From Bdellovibrionales bacterium (GTDB taxonomy: Bacteria > Bdellovibrionota > Bdellovibrionia > Bdellovibrionales > Bdellovibrionaceae): a stretch of DNA of 7,444 nt. The stretch's first letter is position 1, and every line of letters starts with the position of its first letter. Shown here in pieces: positions 5,186 through 7,444 of this stretch. The notes below the pieces were generated by a model, which was given only the letters and a program-made list of their open reading frames with translations, did no database searches and was not told the origin of the DNA. Made by a program: the position numbers and the translations under genes. The stretch is from NCBI GenBank assembly GCA_027320785.1, contig DAHVKR010000056.1:1-7444 (forward strand), written 5' to 3'.

Positions 5186-7444
5186 CTATTGAATAGAAAT
5201 TGCGTTTTTTTTCTCGCTGTTGAAATTGAAATTCATCGAGAGCAGCAGAAGAATAAGAAGCGCGGCTGAAAAGTACTGAGTATATTGCAAACCACTAGCA
5301 CGTATAAGAACAGTGGTGAAAAGAACGCCGCAGAGTCCGCCCCAAATATCTAAACTCCAAGCAAAATTTGCTAGCACCTGAGTAGTGCCCACCTTTTTTA
5401 AGATCATAGGGAAGAATGAGCCCCATAAAATCGCTACGAAAACGTACGAGATGAGAAGTAGGCTCAGCTGAAGTCGTTGCAGAAATATTAAATAAAAGAA
5501 AGTAACAAATGTGCTAAGGAGCAATATGGGTTTAAGTGGAGCTTTGCGTGTCAGGATTGTACCCAAAAAGCCGCCGAAAAAACCACCGGCAACACCCATT
5601 ATGAGGGCCCAAGATGAATTATTAATAAAAAGAAGAAAGCGATACATCAGAACTATTTGTATAGAGGTCCCCAGCCAGCCGCAAAGGAAACTAGATGTCC
5701 CGATTAAAAATGATTGATGAGTCGATACATTTTTGAAGGGTTTCAGTATCAAAGCTGTGGAGATCAAAAAAAAGAATAAAAACAAAAACAAAGGACTGTT
5801 GAATATCGAGGAAACAGAGAGTTGCTTCAAGCTGGGTGCCCAGAAACTAAGATGTAAGGGGTTGGTTGGGGGCGAGGGGTCGTATAGAAAGGGTCTATTA
5901 TCCGTATAGACATCAAAATAGACTCCTGATTGTGTGCGAAGAGAATTAAGTAACTTATCTGAAAGTGGTTGGTTGATTAAATCATGTAGCAGAGGTTGGT
6001 TGTTAATTTTGGGACTGATTAAGATTTTGTATTTTTCAGGAAGATGAGCTTGTAGCTGAGAAACTTCATCAGGGGTGAGAATACCTTTCTTCCAAATGAG
6101 AATCATATCGTCCCATGTCCTCATCCACTCAGCTTGAGATGTAGAATTTTGGGACAGAAGAATAGTAGAGTTTGAGAGTGGAGTGGAAATGGCGGATGTA
6201 CCCTCTAGTTTTTTGAGAGCTAAAAGCATATTGACCTTCGAAGCGCCCGCAATAATTAAAAATCCATTTTTCTTTATTTTTGAAATAGCTTCTTGCAAAG
6301 CTTCATAGGTAAATGAATATTGAGTTGTGTGAACAAGAGCTCCTAAATAGTGAGCCATGGTGGCGCCCGACCAAGAATATAAGATGACGTCGTATTGATT
6401 TTGCGAATTTCTTAAAAAATATCGCGCGTCCTCATTGAGAAGTTTAAATTTCTTAGGATCTAATTCTCTGAAGGCACTGCGCTGGTTATTTTCCGCCGCA
6501 GAAATAATATGAGGATTGAGCTCAACTCCGACAACCTCGCTATCCCCGTTGTAAAGATGGGGCAAATCAACAAGCTCAGTGCCTGCGCCAGCAAAAAGTA
6601 CAGCCACATTTTTTGCTTGAGGATCAAGGCTATGAATCAAAGTTGGAAATAAAAATGGCTTGCGCGTAGACCCGGTTAGTGGGATTTCGGCTATTCCGGT
6701 CCCGTCACCTAAGGCAATAATTTGCCGAGTATCTTGTGGACTATTAATTTGTATTGTTTGCAGTTTGGAATAAGGTGTCCACTTTTCTGAAATAAGCGAT
6801 AGGGAAAGTTGTGAATGAAAATCTCGAGATATTAAATGCAGGTCTCTTTGGGGCTCGAACCAAGAATTTTTAAAGACGGCGAGGAACATAAGAAGGATGA
6901 GTAAAGCTGAGGAGATCCTTCTGTAGAGTTGACGTCCTTCGGTAAAGAAGAGGCCAATAAGCGCGTAAACTAGAATAAGGATTAGGGTTGCTTGAAAGCC
7001 TAAATTTTCTAAAAAAAGAGAAATAGAAAGTATACCAAGAGCTGCCCCGAGGGTTTCATAGGCGTAGACAGTCGTAGGTGTCTCGACTGAAATTATTGAA
7101 AACAAAAAATAGGAATAAAAAATAAAAGGCAAACTCAGCAAAAGCATGATCATTAATTTTATCTGCTGAGAGTGGGCGCCCGCGAGAGATTCAATAATCG
7201 TAGTCTGAGCGGATGATGCGCGCATGAGGAAATCATGATTAGAAGCGACTTGGATCTGAGTGGCCCCGTAAAAAAATATTAAAATGCATATAAAAGTAAG
7301 AATCGCGGGAATGAAGAGGTCTTTTGGTTTCAGGCGTGGAACTTTTGGAAATAAGAAAAGAAGTGATGTCAGGGCAAAGCCTATGTAGGGAGCTGTAAAG
7401 ACTGTATTGAGCTGAAGACCTAATAGGAGCGTTGAGACAACAGG
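5186..7444 (-). CDS. Multi-pass membrane protein with spermidine-synthase-like domain, 5' end outside window
   Basis: The visible 752 codons run from the window edge to TAG at 5186. Counting from Met at 7225, residues 22-118 hold several membrane segments with the family motif YAYETLGAALG (54-64). Residues about 150-450 form a spermidine-synthase-like Rossmann domain: VLFAGAGTELVDL (209-221), the acidic residue in VELNP (E235), NEDARYF (264-270), YDVILYSWSGATM (278-290) and TDNRPFLYD (441-449). Residues 478-664 carry about six more helices, including LDIWGGLCG. This is the layout of fused membrane spermidine-synthase-like proteins. The aspartates typical of aminopropyltransferases after the YDVI strand are absent (SWSGA instead), so true spermidine synthesis is unlikely. 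Met 7225 has no Shine-Dalgarno sequence, and the 73 codons before it are open and encode two hydrophobic helices, so the start lies beyond 7444. The substrate is unknown. Confidence 0.88.
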   Translation of the reverse strand, partial: PVVSTLLLGLQLNTVFTAPYIGFALTSLLFLFPKVPRLKPKDLFIPAILTFICILIFFYGATQIQVASNHDFLMRASSAQTTIIESLAGAHSQQIKLMIMLLLSLPFIFYSYFLFSIISVETPTTVYAYETLGAALGILSISLFLENLGFQATLILILVYALIGLFFTEGRQLYRRISSALLILLMFLAVFKNSWFEPQRDLHLISRDFHSQLSLSLISEKWTPYSKLQTIQINSPQDTRQIIALGDGTGIAEIPLTGSTRKPFLFPTLIHSLDPQAKNVAVLFAGAGTELVDLPHLYNGDSEVVGVELNPHIISAAENNQRSAFRELDPKKFKLLNEDARYFLRNSQNQYDVILYSWSGATMAHYLGALVHTTQYSFTYEALQEAISKIKKNGFLIIAGASKVNMLLALKKLEGTSAISTPLSNSTILLSQNSTSQAEWMRTWDDMILIWKKGILTPDEVSQLQAHLPEKYKILISPKINNQPLLHDLINQPLSDKLLNSLRTQSGVYFDVYTDNRPFLYDPSPPTNPLHLSFWAPSLKQLSVSSIFNSPLFLFLFFFLISTALILKPFKNVSTHQSFLIGTSSFLCGWLGTSIQIVLMYRFLLFINNSSWALIMGVAGGFFGGFLGTILTRKAPLKPILLLSTFVTFFYLIFLQRLQLSLLLISYVFVAILWGSFFPMILKKVGTTQVLANFAWSLDIWGGLCGVLFTTVLIRASGLQYTQYFSAALLILLLLSMNFNFNSEKKNAISIQ

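Noticed and set aside
5511..5717. 68-codon plus-strand frame inside the membrane protein gene, and similar opposite-strand frames at 44-325, 452-640 and 2732-3088
   Set aside because: All lie antisense to strongly supported coding regions and show no motif or ribosome binding site.

Overview
The window is AT-rich bacterial chromosomal DNA with six protein genes and no RNA genes, insertion sequences, CRISPR arrays or phage genes that I can see. The mix of genes (an exported von Willebrand A lipoprotein with a C-terminal beta module, a secreted protein of unknown family, a CxxxCxxCC cysteine-cluster protein and a large membrane spermidine-synthase-like protein) fits a Gram-negative of the Bdellovibrionota or former Deltaproteobacteria. 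That placement is an inference from gene flavour, not a marker-gene result.

Left part (1-2179): a YkgJ-type cysteine-cluster gene on the minus strand (79-756, GTG start) is divergent from a vWA-domain lipoprotein gene on the plus strand (1112-2179). About 355 bp of non-coding DNA separates them and must hold both promoters. The lipoprotein converges, 31 bp apart, on a minus-strand gene for a secreted protein (2211-3254). That protein has a His-Gly and Ser-Cys arrangement like clan CD (caspase/gingipain/DUF4347-like) peptidases.

Middle (3255-4365): a compact divergent promoter region separates the secreted protein from a plus-strand gene that fuses an N-terminal cupin to a C-terminal RimJ/RimL-type GNAT acetyltransferase. 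The cupin has lost one of its usual metal-binding histidines.

Right part (4429-7444), all minus strand: a class I SAM-dependent methyltransferase is split by a frameshift. Its N-terminal part stops at 4614, and the missing C-terminal part reads cleanly in the -1 frame down to 4429, which explains what otherwise looks like a 250-bp empty gap. Upstream of it lies a large multi-pass membrane protein with a central spermidine-synthase-like Rossmann domain (5186 to the window edge). Its frame stays open through the right edge and the first internal Met has no ribosome binding site, so its true start is outside the window. A hairpin followed by T6 lies between these two genes and may end or attenuate the upstream transcript.

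No single pathway links all the genes. The neighbourhood looks like a run of individually transcribed accessory or housekeeping-adjacent genes. The points most worth a second look are the secreted clan-CD-like protein, the cupin-GNAT fusion and the broken methyltransferase.
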